From Candidatus Zixiibacteriota bacterium (GTDB lineage Bacteria; Zixibacteria; MSB-5A5; JAABVY01): a stretch of 64,000 nt of DNA. The notes beneath the pieces were generated by a model, which saw only the letters and a program-made list of their open reading frames with translations, ran no database searches and was not told where the DNA came from. The stretch is taken from positions 167,996-231,995 of the forward strand of contig DSEQ01000033.1 of assembly GCA_011056555.1 (NCBI GenBank), given 5' to 3'. The position numbers and the translations under genes were made by a program. Below, piece after piece: positions 55,223 through 63,976 of the stretch (position 1 is its first letter; every line of letters starts with the position of its first letter).

Positions 55223-55248
55223 AACGGCCGGCAATATAGCCGGCCGTT
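55223..55248. terminator. Bidirectional intrinsic terminator between iscU and EIIA-Ntr
   Basis: A perfect 10-base stem AACGGCCGGC/GCCGGCCGTT with loop AATATA. A T-run follows on the + strand (TTTTATAT), and an A-run before it (55213-55222) gives a T-run on the - strand. It lies between two convergent genes and can stop both. Confidence 0.85.
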
Positions 55249-55275
55249 TTATATATGGGGGGATTGTTTTTGTCT

Positions 55276-55785
55276 TTAACCCTGCTCGAATTCCTTGAAA
55301 ACCCAGATCATTTCATGTCCATCTTCTGCATTTAGAAGCTTTTCAATGAATCCCGGGTGCTCGAAGCGTTCAGCCAGGTCCTTAAATACCTTCAAATAAA
55401 GGGAATCATCATAGGGCGGCGCAGCCATGCAGAGAAACAGCTTCACCGGTTCATTATCGATCGCATCGAATTCGTAGCCCTCCAGCTTACGCCCGATAAC
55501 GATAATCATATCTTTGGCCTGCATGGTGCGGACATGCGGGATGGCGATACCCTTTCCGATTGCGGTGGAGGCTTTCTTTTCACGGTTTAGCAAGTCATTG
55601 AAGAGCTTGTTTTTGTTGGAGACCTTGTCGGACTTATCCATCAAGTCCACAAGTTCTTGCAGGATAGTCTCTTTGATATCCCACAGCTCCTTATTTGTAT
55701 ATTCCTCCCCCTCTTCGGGCGGATCGAATTCCGATTCCATTTCAGTCTTTATCAGCTCGTACTGTAGATATCTCGATATATTCAT
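55276..55785 (-). CDS. ptsN: PTS EIIA-Ntr-like regulatory protein (PtsN-type)
   Basis: About 169 residues; start chosen at ATG 55785 (a TTG at 55794 is possible). The PTS IIA type 2 core STAIGKGIAIPHVRT near 95 contains the phosphorylated His, followed by MIIVIGRKLEGYEFDAIDNE and VKLFLCMAAPPYDDSLYLKV. The N-terminal ~75 residues are extra, acidic and helical (FDPPEEGEEYTNKELWDIKE), and are not part of normal PtsN. No PTS sugar transporter is nearby, so a regulatory role in the nitrogen PTS is likely. Confidence 0.85.
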   Translation of the reverse strand: MNISRYLQYELIKTEMESEFDPPEEGEEYTNKELWDIKETILQELVDLMDKSDKVSNKNKLFNDLLNREKKASTAIGKGIAIPHVRTMQAKDMIIVIGRKLEGYEFDAIDNEPVKLFLCMAAPPYDDSLYLKVFKDLAERFEHPGFIEKLLNAEDGHEMIWVFKEFEQG

Positions 55786-56186
55786 TGCTGCCAAGTATGC
55801 AAAATATTGTCCTAATTAAGTATCGCAATTTAAACTGCAGTACTTTACATGTCAAAGTAATTTTAGCTAATTTATTTTTTTTAAATGGTTTAGCACGATT
55901 TTCTAATTTGCCGGGCGCCTGGTCTGGATTTTGCAGAACATTGCATGAAGAACCGTGAAAACAGCAATCGAGATAGTGGTAAAACCCTAATATTTCTTGA
56001 CTTTTGAGGCGGTGGGGATATATTTAAATAGGCTTGGCTGCAGATTTTCCGGGGTGGGGGGAGTCTGTTGATTTAAAAGTACTTTACTGACCATTTTTCG
56101 GCTTCTTTTTATACCAGGAGTTTGTTTTCGTAATTCTGACTCTGCAAATAAAAACAACTAATTACATATACGATTAGGGAGGTAGC
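55786..56186. other. AT-rich divergent intergenic region
   Basis: About 400 bases between ptsN (-) and the giant surface protein (+). It holds one good promoter on the + strand (55997-56024) and a ~160-base leader. No riboswitch or strong hairpin was recognised. The part near 55800-55900 is AT-rich and should carry the ptsN promoter, but I could not fix it. Confidence 0.45.
55997..56024 (+). promoter_or_regulatory. Putative promoter of giant surface protein (TTGACT-N16-TATATT)
   Basis: The -35 is at 55997-56002 and the -10 at 56019-56024, with a 16-base spacer, like that of tRNA-Sec. Predicted leader is about 155 bases, ending in AGGGAGG before ATG 56187. Confidence 0.5.
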
Positions 56187-59100
56187 ATGCAAAAGAATCG
56201 TTTGCTTACTACGGCTCTTCTTACCTTAACATTAGCTTTTTCGTTAGTAAATTTTAATTCCGCCTTTGCTCAATCGCCTGATACGGTTTTTATCAGCAGC
56301 GTTCAAGTTGATCCTGATCCTGTTAATCCCGTCGCCTTCGCTGTGCCAGTAAATCTCTATGCTGACGACACCCTTAATGCAGGATCACTGGGACATTACT
56401 ATGACTCCGATGATATCAGGATTGACTCAATATCGTATACTGGAGGCGTTGCAGCGGGCACGATTCCTTACCCTGTCGTTGATACGGCCAACAATCTTGC
56501 GGCGATTGGCTTCGTATACTTTCCGGGTTTTCCGGGTGCAGAGCCAGTTTATCCGGGCCACGGGCTTTTGGCCACAATGTGGTTCACGCTTGAGGCTGGC
56601 GCTCCCGACCAGGTGATTAACATCGATTCGGGCTACTTCCCGCCGGCAGGAGACTACATTCTGACCGGCTCTGACGGTGTCTCAAGATTTCCGCACTTTG
56701 TAGCCGGAACCATTACTGTCGGTTCGCCTGCTCCGCCTGAGCTTGCCGTTAGTCCCACGTCGCTGACCTTCGACGCCACTGTGGGCGGCGGAAATCCGGC
56801 CCCGCAGTCATTTGATATTTCCAACGCCGGTTCCGGCGATATGGCCTGGACCGCGACGGAGGATGCGACCTGGTTCGGACTTTCAGCCAGTTCCGGAACC
56901 GCACCGCCGACTGCAACGGTTGATGTCTCAGTAAATATCACGGGACTAACAGCCGGAACATATATCGAAACAGTACTTGTGGAAGCTCCCGGGGCGGCCA
57001 ATTCCCCACAGGAAGTTCAGGTTACCCTGAACCTAACTGAGGCGCCTCCGGAGATTGCTGTGGATCCATTACTATTTACTTTTGAATCAGTTCAAGGGAC
57101 CAAGGAAGTCTTATACGACACGTTAAATATTACAAATGTGGGAGGCGGTACTCTAAACTGGTCAGCCTCCAAGTCCGAACTCTGGCTGGTGATTGCTCCG
57201 ACTTCCGGAACAGCGCCGTCAGAAGTGGAACTGTCTGTTACCACTGACGGGCTTTCCGCGGGTGTTTACGAAGATACCGTGGAGGTCACGGCTCCCGATG
57301 CTATCAACAGCCCGGTCAAGGTTCCTGTGATTCTGAATATACTCGAGAGCGCCCCGGTTCTGAATGTTACGCCGGATTCCCTCTATTTTGAGGCAACTGC
57401 GGGGGGCGCTGACCCCTCACCGCAGATTGTAACGGTCAGCAATGACGGCGGCCAGACGCTTAGCTGGAGTGCAGCTGTAACATCCGGCTGGCTTTCGATT
57501 GATCCCAGTGCCGGTTCTCTGACAAGCGGTCTCAGTGAAGATATCAGCGCGTCGATACTGATCGGCAGTTTAACGCCCGGAACATATTTCGATACTATTA
57601 CAGTATCCGGCAACGCCGATAACTCTCCGCAGGAAGTCCAGGTCGTGCTGGAGATTAGCGAAGCGGGTCCGGAGATTTTTGTGAATCCGGCGGCCTTCAA
57701 TTTTGAGACGGCTGTGAATACCAATCCTGTGGACCAAACGATGGATATTACCAATACGGGCGGCGGGGATCTGAATTTCACACTTTCCAATCTCTCCGGC
57801 TGGCTCACCCTTAATCCAACCTCGGGCGCGGCCCCGGAGACAATTACTTTGAGCGTTAATACGGCCGGCCTGACAGTCGGTACCTATCGTGATACAATTA
57901 CTGTTACCAGCGCGGCGGCCTCCAATTCTCCTGTCGAAGTCCCGGTGAGACTGGATGTGACTGAGGCGGAACCGGTGATCGTGCTGGATCAGACCCAGTT
58001 TACATTCACGCTAAATGAAGGTGACAACCAGGATATGGATGTGCTTGGTATCAGCAACGGCGGCGGGGGCACATTATTCTGGTCAGCCAGCAATTTAGAG
58101 ACCTGGCTCAGCCTCGATCCGACCAGTGGAACAGCGCCGTCAAATGTAAACCTGACGGTGAGTACACTGGGGCTTTCCCTGGGCACTTATTATGATACGA
58201 TTTCGGTAGTTGGTGTGGGCGCCACCAACAGTCCGCAGATTGCCGAGGTGGTACTCAACGTTGTTGAAGAAGCCCAGCCGCAGTTTGTAGTTACGCCTGC
58301 CAGCCTGGAATTCAGCGCCACTGAGGGACAGAATCCCGGTGCACGGAATTTGAATATTGCCTCTGACGGTGCGGCCCTTAACTGGCTGGCAAGTTATTCC
58401 TCAACCTGGCTGACCCTCGACATGGTCTCCGGTACCACCCCCTCCGATGTATCGGTTTCGGCCGATGTTGCAGGGCAGATGCTTGCTCCCGGTGTGTATC
58501 ACGATACCATTGTAATCGTTGAAGATGTGACTCCCAGGGTGGCTGATCCGGTTGCAGTTCCGGTTATGCTGACAGTGCAGGAGGCAGGTCAGCCGAACCT
58601 GGTGGTCGATCCGCTGGCCCTTAACTTTGAGGCCACAGAAGGTGGTTCTGATCCTGCCCCCCAGAGCGTCAATGTTACCAATGTCGGTGACGGCACTTTA
58701 GACTGGACAGCGTCATATGATGCCGCCTGGATTACGGTATCTCCGCTTTCAGGCACGGCCCCCTCCAGCATAGATATAGGTATTGATATTGCCGGGCTGA
58801 TGGCCGGGACTTACATTGATACAGTCACAATTACGGCTGCCGGCGCTTTGAATTCGCCACAATATGTTGTCGTGAACCTGCTCCTCAATCCGCCCTCATC
58901 CCAGGGCGGCGATACGGTCTGGGTCAGCACGGAGTCCACTCTCTTAGGACAGCAGGCAGTTGTTGAAATCAACTTTACAAATGATAATTTAATAGCGGGG
59001 ATACAGATTCCGCTCTATTTCGATACATCCATAGTCGTCTGCGATTCGGTCTCATTCGCGGGATCGCGGGTTGAGAATGTCGACTTGCTGCTCTCGCCGA

Positions 59101-62100
59101 TAGACTCGGTCGCGGGTACCGTCAATATCGGAGTCGTTCCCACCGAATCGGATCTTATTCCGGAAGGCAGCGGGCTTATGGCCAGGCTGTATTTCACCGG
59201 GCTGGCTACCGGATTCTCGCCGATAGATACCGGCTTTATCCCCCCGGCCAGTGAATACGTATTTGTCGATGAAAATGTTCTTCCATTCTATCCAGTATTC
59301 CATTCAGGCGGAGTGGATGTTAGCGAGCCGGTCACGCCATGCATCGAGGTAGATCCGGTCGCGATCAGCTTTGTGGCGGTTGAAAGCGGCGCCGATCCCG
59401 AGGATCAATTGGTGACTGTAACTAATTGTGGGACAGGCGAGCTAAGCTGGACGGCGGCCCTGCTGGACGGCACCTGGCTGTCCATCGACCCGGCCTCGGG
59501 TGGAGATGGCACGGTGATTACCTTGTCGGCATCAATTACCGGCCTGACTCCCGGTGATTACAATGACGAGGTCATCATTACAGATCCTGCAGCCTCCAAT
59601 TCGCCTGTTTCAGTGCCCGTGCTCCTGACAGTTCAGGAGCCTGGACCTGCCAAGGATACTGTCAAAATTGAATCGGTTACGGTGGTCTCCTCTCCGACTG
59701 ATTCGGTTGTCTTCGGTGTGCCGGTGAATCTCTATGCTGACGACTCACTTGCCGCGGGATCACTGGGACATTACTATGACTCCGATGATATCAGGATTGA
59801 CTCCATTTCGTATACCGGAGGTGTTGCAGTGGGGACGATTCCTTACCCTGTCGTTGAGCCCGAAAACCATCTTGCGGCAATCGGGTTTGTCTATATGCCG
59901 GGGCTTCCGGGTGCGCATCCGGTTCCTCCGGGCCATGGGCTTTTGGCCACGCTGTGGTTTACGCTGGAAGCGGGCGCTGCCGACCAGGTTATCAATATTG
60001 ACTCGGGCTACTTCCCACCGGCAGGAGACTATATTCTCACCGGCACTGATGGTGTCTCAAGATTCCCGGACTTTGTGGCCGGGACTATTACAGTCATGTC
60101 CGAGGTTGCCCCTCCAATCCTTTCGGTAACACCAGATACTCTTCTGTTTGAAGGAGAAGAGGGCGGAATCAATAATGTTGTTAAGAATGTTTATATTAAT
60201 AATATGGGGGGCGGCGAGCTGATCTGGAGCGCATCCTATGATGCTCCCTGGCTGGGCGTCAGCCCGACTGCGGGAACCGGCCCGGACAGTCTCGATGTCG
60301 AGGTCGATTTAAGCGGCCTCTCGGCAGGAACTTATGTTGATTCTATTATGATTTCCGCTGAGGGGGCCCAGAACTCGCCTCAATATGTCGAGGTCACTCT
60401 GGAAGTTACCTCAGCACCGGTCCCGGGCGAAATCGGTGGTATGGTCATGGATGCCGAGACGGAACTGCCCATTGCTGATGCGGTAGTGGAATTATATGAC
60501 ATTTATCCGGGAACGCCCCTTGCAACCACGCTTACCCGGCCGGATGGCGGCTTCCTGTTCGTTGACATGATGCCCGGCGACTATGTAATCAGGGCTTACA
60601 AAGACGGTTATTATCCGGCTAATCTGGAATATACGCTGTCCAAGGAGCAACTGATCTTGATGCTGGCGCCTGTTCAGGAAATCATAGAAACCTACGAATG
60701 GGTCAATTTCTATTGCGATAATAATTATCTGGACGGCCAACCGATCATGCCCGGCGATGTTATCGAGGCTTACGATCCTACCGGCGTATTATGCGGCCAG
60801 TTCTTCGTAACGGAGACTGGCAGTTATGGATTCATGCCGGTATATCGCGATGATGAATTTACCGATCCGGATGATGAAGGCTGCGAACCGGGTGACGCCG
60901 TGTCGTTTACCATCAATGGATATCCGGCGGAGACCTCGGCCGATGCGATCTGGACCGAAAACGGCGATAACTGGGAAATCTGTCTGAATGCTCAGTCAAT
61001 AATCACGAAATGCTTTGAGCTCCAGGAAGGCTGGCAGCTGATCTCATGGAATGTCGATACTGAAGTTGACGACGTCGAAACACTGATTGCCGGTATTAAG
61101 AGCAGCATTGATGTTATTTTGAGTTTCGAGACAGGAGCTCTTACCTACGATCCCAATCTTGCTGACTTCAATACACTCTCGGAGATGGATCATTTCCACG
61201 GCTACTGGTTCCGTATGCTTGAACCGGCGACCTTCTGTGTAACCGGTCCGCTGGTCGATCCCACGACCCCGATTGCGCTTGAGGCCGGCTGGAACCTGTC
61301 CTCGTATCTGCCGAACCAACAGGATAGCCTGGAACATGCTCTGCAGTCGATCATGGACTACCTGCTGGCCGTGCTGGCGTTCTATGACGGCGGTGTCTCG
61401 TACGATCCTAACCTGGGCGAATTCAGCACCCTGCAGGTGATGATGCCGATGTTCGGATACTGGATTAAGGTCTCGGACGACATAATGTTGACCTATCCGG
61501 GCGAAGCCGGACCGACCTTTGCCAAGAGTGTGCCGGATGTCTTCTCGGATAACAGCAATCCATTTGACATGAAGGTTACGAACCGCTGGATCGACATGTT
61601 CGGCTCGGGGGTCACTGTTGACGGTGCCGCCCTGGGTGTGGGCACAGTCATAGAGGCGGTTGACCGCAATGGTGTTGTTTGCGGCACTTACACCGTGGAC
61701 AAGCCCGGCATGTTCGGTTTTATGCCGGTGTACGGAGCCGAAGACGGCAGCGCCGATGGACTGACTGCCGGCGATGAATTCCATCTCAGGGTAAACGGCC
61801 GGGAAAGCGGGGAGACCTTTACCTATGGCGAGGAGGGCGACAGGATTCTGGTAACCTCGCTGCATCTCAAATCCGGCAGCTCAAATGCTGTTCCGACAAC
61901 TTATAGCCTGAGCCAGAACTATCCGAACCCGTTCAACCCCGAGACCGTGATAGCTTTCGAGTTGCCGGCCGATTCCAAAGTTGAGCTCGCGATTTACAAC
62001 ATACTGGGCGAGAAAGTCGCCACACTTGTTAATGAGTTCAAACCCGCCGGGGCTTATGAGGTAAGCTGGAACGGCACAAGGGATGACGGTTCGACGGTTG

Positions 62101-62174
62101 CATCAGGCATCTACTTCTATCGTCTGAATGCCGGCGATTACGTGAAGTCGATGAAGATGACGTTAATGAAATAA
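56187..62174 (+). CDS. Giant secreted surface protein: cohesin-like modules, BACON-like repeats and C-terminal sorting domain
   Basis: 1995 residues with a signal peptide at 1-28 and ribosome site AGGGAGG. Order: cohesin-like module (~30-180), seven BACON-like repeats of ~100 residues (~183-900; pattern T.F....G..P....V.ISN.G.G.L.W.AS...WL...P.SGT.PS), a second, divergent cohesin-like module (~908-1048), BACON 8 (~1049-1150), a third cohesin-like module near-identical to the first (~1155-1305), BACON 9, a carboxypeptidase-regulatory-like domain (GGMVMDAETELPIADAVVEL), a GFMPVY module (~1503-1600), two tandem YDPNL modules (~1610-1765), a second GFMPVY module (~1797-1890), and the sorting domain (LSQNYPNPFNPETVIAFEL to the end). 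Cohesin folds bind partner proteins and BACON repeats often bind glycans or mucin. A structural or adhesive surface role is inferred. Confidence 0.9.
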   Translation: MQKNRLLTTALLTLTLAFSLVNFNSAFAQSPDTVFISSVQVDPDPVNPVAFAVPVNLYADDTLNAGSLGHYYDSDDIRIDSISYTGGVAAGTIPYPVVDTANNLAAIGFVYFPGFPGAEPVYPGHGLLATMWFTLEAGAPDQVINIDSGYFPPAGDYILTGSDGVSRFPHFVAGTITVGSPAPPELAVSPTSLTFDATVGGGNPAPQSFDISNAGSGDMAWTATEDATWFGLSASSGTAPPTATVDVSVNITGLTAGTYIETVLVEAPGAANSPQEVQVTLNLTEAPPEIAVDPLLFTFESVQGTKEVLYDTLNITNVGGGTLNWSASKSELWLVIAPTSGTAPSEVELSVTTDGLSAGVYEDTVEVTAPDAINSPVKVPVILNILESAPVLNVTPDSLYFEATAGGADPSPQIVTVSNDGGQTLSWSAAVTSGWLSIDPSAGSLTSGLSEDISASILIGSLTPGTYFDTITVSGNADNSPQEVQVVLEISEAGPEIFVNPAAFNFETAVNTNPVDQTMDITNTGGGDLNFTLSNLSGWLTLNPTSGAAPETITLSVNTAGLTVGTYRDTITVTSAAASNSPVEVPVRLDVTEAEPVIVLDQTQFTFTLNEGDNQDMDVLGISNGGGGTLFWSASNLETWLSLDPTSGTAPSNVNLTVSTLGLSLGTYYDTISVVGVGATNSPQIAEVVLNVVEEAQPQFVVTPASLEFSATEGQNPGARNLNIASDGAALNWLASYSSTWLTLDMVSGTTPSDVSVSADVAGQMLAPGVYHDTIVIVEDVTPRVADPVAVPVMLTVQEAGQPNLVVDPLALNFEATEGGSDPAPQSVNVTNVGDGTLDWTASYDAAWITVSPLSGTAPSSIDIGIDIAGLMAGTYIDTVTITAAGALNSPQYVVVNLLLNPPSSQGGDTVWVSTESTLLGQQAVVEINFTNDNLIAGIQIPLYFDTSIVVCDSVSFAGSRVENVDLLLSPIDSVAGTVNIGVVPTESDLIPEGSGLMARLYFTGLATGFSPIDTGFIPPASEYVFVDENVLPFYPVFHSGGVDVSEPVTPCIEVDPVAISFVAVESGADPEDQLVTVTNCGTGELSWTAALLDGTWLSIDPASGGDGTVITLSASITGLTPGDYNDEVIITDPAASNSPVSVPVLLTVQEPGPAKDTVKIESVTVVSSPTDSVVFGVPVNLYADDSLAAGSLGHYYDSDDIRIDSISYTGGVAVGTIPYPVVEPENHLAAIGFVYMPGLPGAHPVPPGHGLLATLWFTLEAGAADQVINIDSGYFPPAGDYILTGTDGVSRFPDFVAGTITVMSEVAPPILSVTPDTLLFEGEEGGINNVVKNVYINNMGGGELIWSASYDAPWLGVSPTAGTGPDSLDVEVDLSGLSAGTYVDSIMISAEGAQNSPQYVEVTLEVTSAPVPGEIGGMVMDAETELPIADAVVELYDIYPGTPLATTLTRPDGGFLFVDMMPGDYVIRAYKDGYYPANLEYTLSKEQLILMLAPVQEIIETYEWVNFYCDNNYLDGQPIMPGDVIEAYDPTGVLCGQFFVTETGSYGFMPVYRDDEFTDPDDEGCEPGDAVSFTINGYPAETSADAIWTENGDNWEICLNAQSIITKCFELQEGWQLISWNVDTEVDDVETLIAGIKSSIDVILSFETGALTYDPNLADFNTLSEMDHFHGYWFRMLEPATFCVTGPLVDPTTPIALEAGWNLSSYLPNQQDSLEHALQSIMDYLLAVLAFYDGGVSYDPNLGEFSTLQVMMPMFGYWIKVSDDIMLTYPGEAGPTFAKSVPDVFSDNSNPFDMKVTNRWIDMFGSGVTVDGAALGVGTVIEAVDRNGVVCGTYTVDKPGMFGFMPVYGAEDGSADGLTAGDEFHLRVNGRESGETFTYGEEGDRILVTSLHLKSGSSNAVPTTYSLSQNYPNPFNPETVIAFELPADSKVELAIYNILGEKVATLVNEFKPAGAYEVSWNGTRDDGSTVASGIYFYRLNAGDYVKSMKMTLMK
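56342..56720 (+). repeat. Direct repeat copy A (cohesin-like module coding sequence)
   Basis: 379 bases matching 59718-60096 without a length change and with few substitutions, including a nearly unchanged stretch from GGATCACTGGGACATT onward. It encodes the first cohesin-like module. The high DNA identity points to recent duplication or gene conversion inside one gene. Confidence 0.9.
59718..60096 (+). repeat. Direct repeat copy B (cohesin-like module coding sequence)
   Basis: The second copy of the 379-base repeat, 3376 bases downstream of copy A and in the same frame. Recombination between the copies would remove one cohesin-like module, seven BACON repeats and more, leaving an in-frame shorter protein. 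Confidence 0.9.
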
Positions 62175-62193
62175 TCCAGTAAGGAATATATTT

Positions 62194-62222
62194 GGGAGCG
62201 GCCCCGATGGGGGCTGCTTCCC
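62194..62222 (+). other. Intergenic hairpin between the two surface-protein genes
   Basis: GGGAGCGGCCCC and GGGGGCTGCTTCCC pair around GAT with one small bulge. No T-run follows, so it is not a standard terminator. It sits just upstream of the next gene's ribosome site (GGAGG at 62231) and may stabilise the upstream message or tune translation downstream. Confidence 0.55.
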
Positions 62223-62240
62223 ATTGTGTATGGAGGCGAC

Positions 62241-63296
62241 ATGAAGGCCTTAAGTATTATGAAAAAAATAACATTGCTAAATTCGGTATTTCTGGTGTTT
62301 GCCCTGACCGTGTCCCTCTCAGCCGGGGCCGATGATGATCCGACACCGACCGACAAGTGGATCAATGCCTATGGAGACGTTTGTACCCTCAATGGTCAGC
62401 CTTTACCGATTGGAGCGATCATCCAGGCCTATGATCAGGACGGCATCCTGTGCGGCAAGGACACTGTTCATGAAGCAGGACATTACGGCTTTATGCCGGT
62501 TTACAAGGACGATATCTACACCGATACTGTTGAAGGCGCCAGCCAGGATGAGCCGATTACTCTGAAGATTAACGGTTTGCCGACGCTCCACCTGGGTCCG
62601 GCTTCGATATATTGGAGCAAGAACGGTGATCCGTATTGGGTAAATCTTTCCGCCAGCCAGAATATCTCGATGAATCTGACCTCCCCTCCGGGACAGTTTG
62701 GATCGCCCGGTCAGCAATTGTCGTTCGATTTCCAGGTGGAAAATACAGGGTCGGGAATAGACCTGTATGATCTGGAGGCAGTCAGCCGGTATGGCTGGGG
62801 GACTCAGATAGCAAGCGGCAATCCCTCGGAGTATGCGGATTCCGGAGAGGTAATCACCATCAGCGTCATTTTGAGTGTGCCCGTGGATATATTCGCAGAT
62901 ATCACCGATACATTATTCTTGACCGTTTCATCGAGAATGGATAATACTGTGTCGATGACCGGAAAAACCACTGCCACTATCACTCCTACCGCGGCAGAGG
63001 ATGAGTACTCTATAATTCCGGATGAATTTTCATTGTCGCAGAACTTTCCGAATCCTTTCAATCCGGAAACGGTAATCAGTTATTCGCTCGAGAAGGGCGG
63101 GCAAGTTAACCTTGAAATCTATAACATCCTGGGACAGCCGGTGGATAAGCCGGTGGATGAATACCAGGATGCCGGCGATTACAGTGTTGTCTGGAATTCA
63201 CAGAATTCGGGGCGGATGCTGCCCAGCGGAGTTTATTTTTACAGGCTGAGCGTTGGCGAGTTGACCCTGACTCGCAAGATGGTTCTTTTGAAGTAA
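62241..63296 (+). CDS. Secreted protein with GFMPVY module and C-terminal sorting domain
   Basis: About 351 residues from ATG 62241, with GGAGG 8-12 bases upstream. Signal peptide near 7-35. Residues ~38-140 are a GFMPVY module (DKWINAYGDVCTLNGQPLPI, AYDQDGILCGKDTV, HYGFMPVYKDDIY) closely like two in the upstream giant protein. Residues ~150-255 are an Ig/NPCBM-associated-like beta domain (PGQQLSFDFQVENTGSGIDL). The end is a Por-type sorting domain (LSQNFPNPFNPETVISYSL to GVYFYRL). Probably a surface partner of the giant protein, exported by the same T9SS-like route. Confidence 0.87.
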   Translation: MKALSIMKKITLLNSVFLVFALTVSLSAGADDDPTPTDKWINAYGDVCTLNGQPLPIGAIIQAYDQDGILCGKDTVHEAGHYGFMPVYKDDIYTDTVEGASQDEPITLKINGLPTLHLGPASIYWSKNGDPYWVNLSASQNISMNLTSPPGQFGSPGQQLSFDFQVENTGSGIDLYDLEAVSRYGWGTQIASGNPSEYADSGEVITISVILSVPVDIFADITDTLFLTVSSRMDNTVSMTGKTTATITPTAAEDEYSIIPDEFSLSQNFPNPFNPETVISYSLEKGGQVNLEIYNILGQPVDKPVDEYQDAGDYSVVWNSQNSGRMLPSGVYFYRLSVGELTLTRKMVLLK

Positions 63297-63319
63297 CCAG
63301 ATCGAATTCCGAAAAATTC

Positions 63320-63352
63320 GGCCCATTCCTGTTCAAGGATGGGCCTTTTTTT
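63320..63352 (+). terminator. Intrinsic terminator after the surface-protein genes
   Basis: GGCCCATTCC pairs with GGATGGGCC (one-base bulge) around TGTTCAA, followed by TTTTTTT at 63346-63352. It ends the surface operon and lies 20 bases before the end of the convergent minus-strand gene. Confidence 0.85.
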
Positions 63353-63372
63353 ATTTCGCAGTTCTGGATGTT

Positions 63373-63852
63373 TTAAGATGTTACCAGCAGGGTGATATAT
63401 TTTCTTACCACATGTTTAAGTGTTACGGGTTCAAGGCGGTTGCCGAAGCCCAGCAAATTTTTCTCGTCCCAGGTGATGAATTCCCCGCTGCGGGAGATTC
63501 GGGCAAGGATAAAAGCGATCTCGTTAACCGAATCATTCTTGACCATATCAATTCGGATGAATCCCCGGCCCGAATCGACGAAACGTATCTCCCGGGAATT
63601 AAAGGCGGCCCCGCAATACTGGTCGCCCCGCCGGTCTTTGGCCAGCGCCATAAATTCGATTTTGTTTGCTGAAAGATCATTGAATTTGGTCACGGACTCT
63701 TTCAAAATTGGTCCGATAGCGGTTAGAAAATCCCTGGTCAGTTTCCTGCGGATACTCTCGTTTCGGTTACCATTCGAAACAGCGGTATTCGTACGGTCTT
63801 TCAAGCGGTTGGCTTCAGCCGCAAGGCGCTTTTCCCAATCATTTAACTGCAT
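63373..63852 (-). CDS. Unrecognised 159-residue protein
   Basis: I do not recognise this family. The sequence is soluble and well charged: an N-terminal helical part (DWEKRLAAEANRLKDRT, ESIRRKLTRDFLTAIGPILK) and a C-terminal alpha/beta part (NKIEFMALAKDRRGDQYCGA, REIRFVDSGRGFIRIDMVKN). No signal peptide or membrane helix. A promoter on the same strand (63949-63976) supports expression, and the + strand frame here has less protein-like composition. Convergent to the surface operon terminator. Confidence 0.6.
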   Translation of the reverse strand: MQLNDWEKRLAAEANRLKDRTNTAVSNGNRNESIRRKLTRDFLTAIGPILKESVTKFNDLSANKIEFMALAKDRRGDQYCGAAFNSREIRFVDSGRGFIRIDMVKNDSVNEIAFILARISRSGEFITWDEKNLLGFGNRLEPVTLKHVVRKYITLLVTS

Positions 63853-63948
63853 CGCCCAGCTCTTTTTTGGATAGGTTTGATATATTGGTGCTGACTACTG
63901 AGACTTTTGAATTGAAATAGTCTTGCAGCAGCTGGCTTGCTTTAATAA

Positions 63949-63976
63949 ATGATATATCAATTACAAATTTTGTCAA
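63949..63976 (-). promoter_or_regulatory. Sigma70-type promoter of the minus-strand gene (TTGACA-N16-TATCAT)
   Basis: Read on the minus strand: TTGACA at 63976-63971, 16-base spacer, TATCAT at 63954-63949, about 97 bases before the start codon at 63852. The surrounding AT-rich stretch fits a promoter. Confidence 0.5.

Noticed and set aside
55795..56186. Riboswitch in the leader of the giant surface protein
   Set aside because: No conserved riboswitch core or strong paired structure could be recognised in the ~155-base leader.
63392..63874. 160-residue + strand frame overlapping the minus-strand gene
   Set aside because: Composition is Ser/Arg/Phe-skewed as in shadow frames, and it begins right behind a terminator, whereas the minus strand has a promoter.
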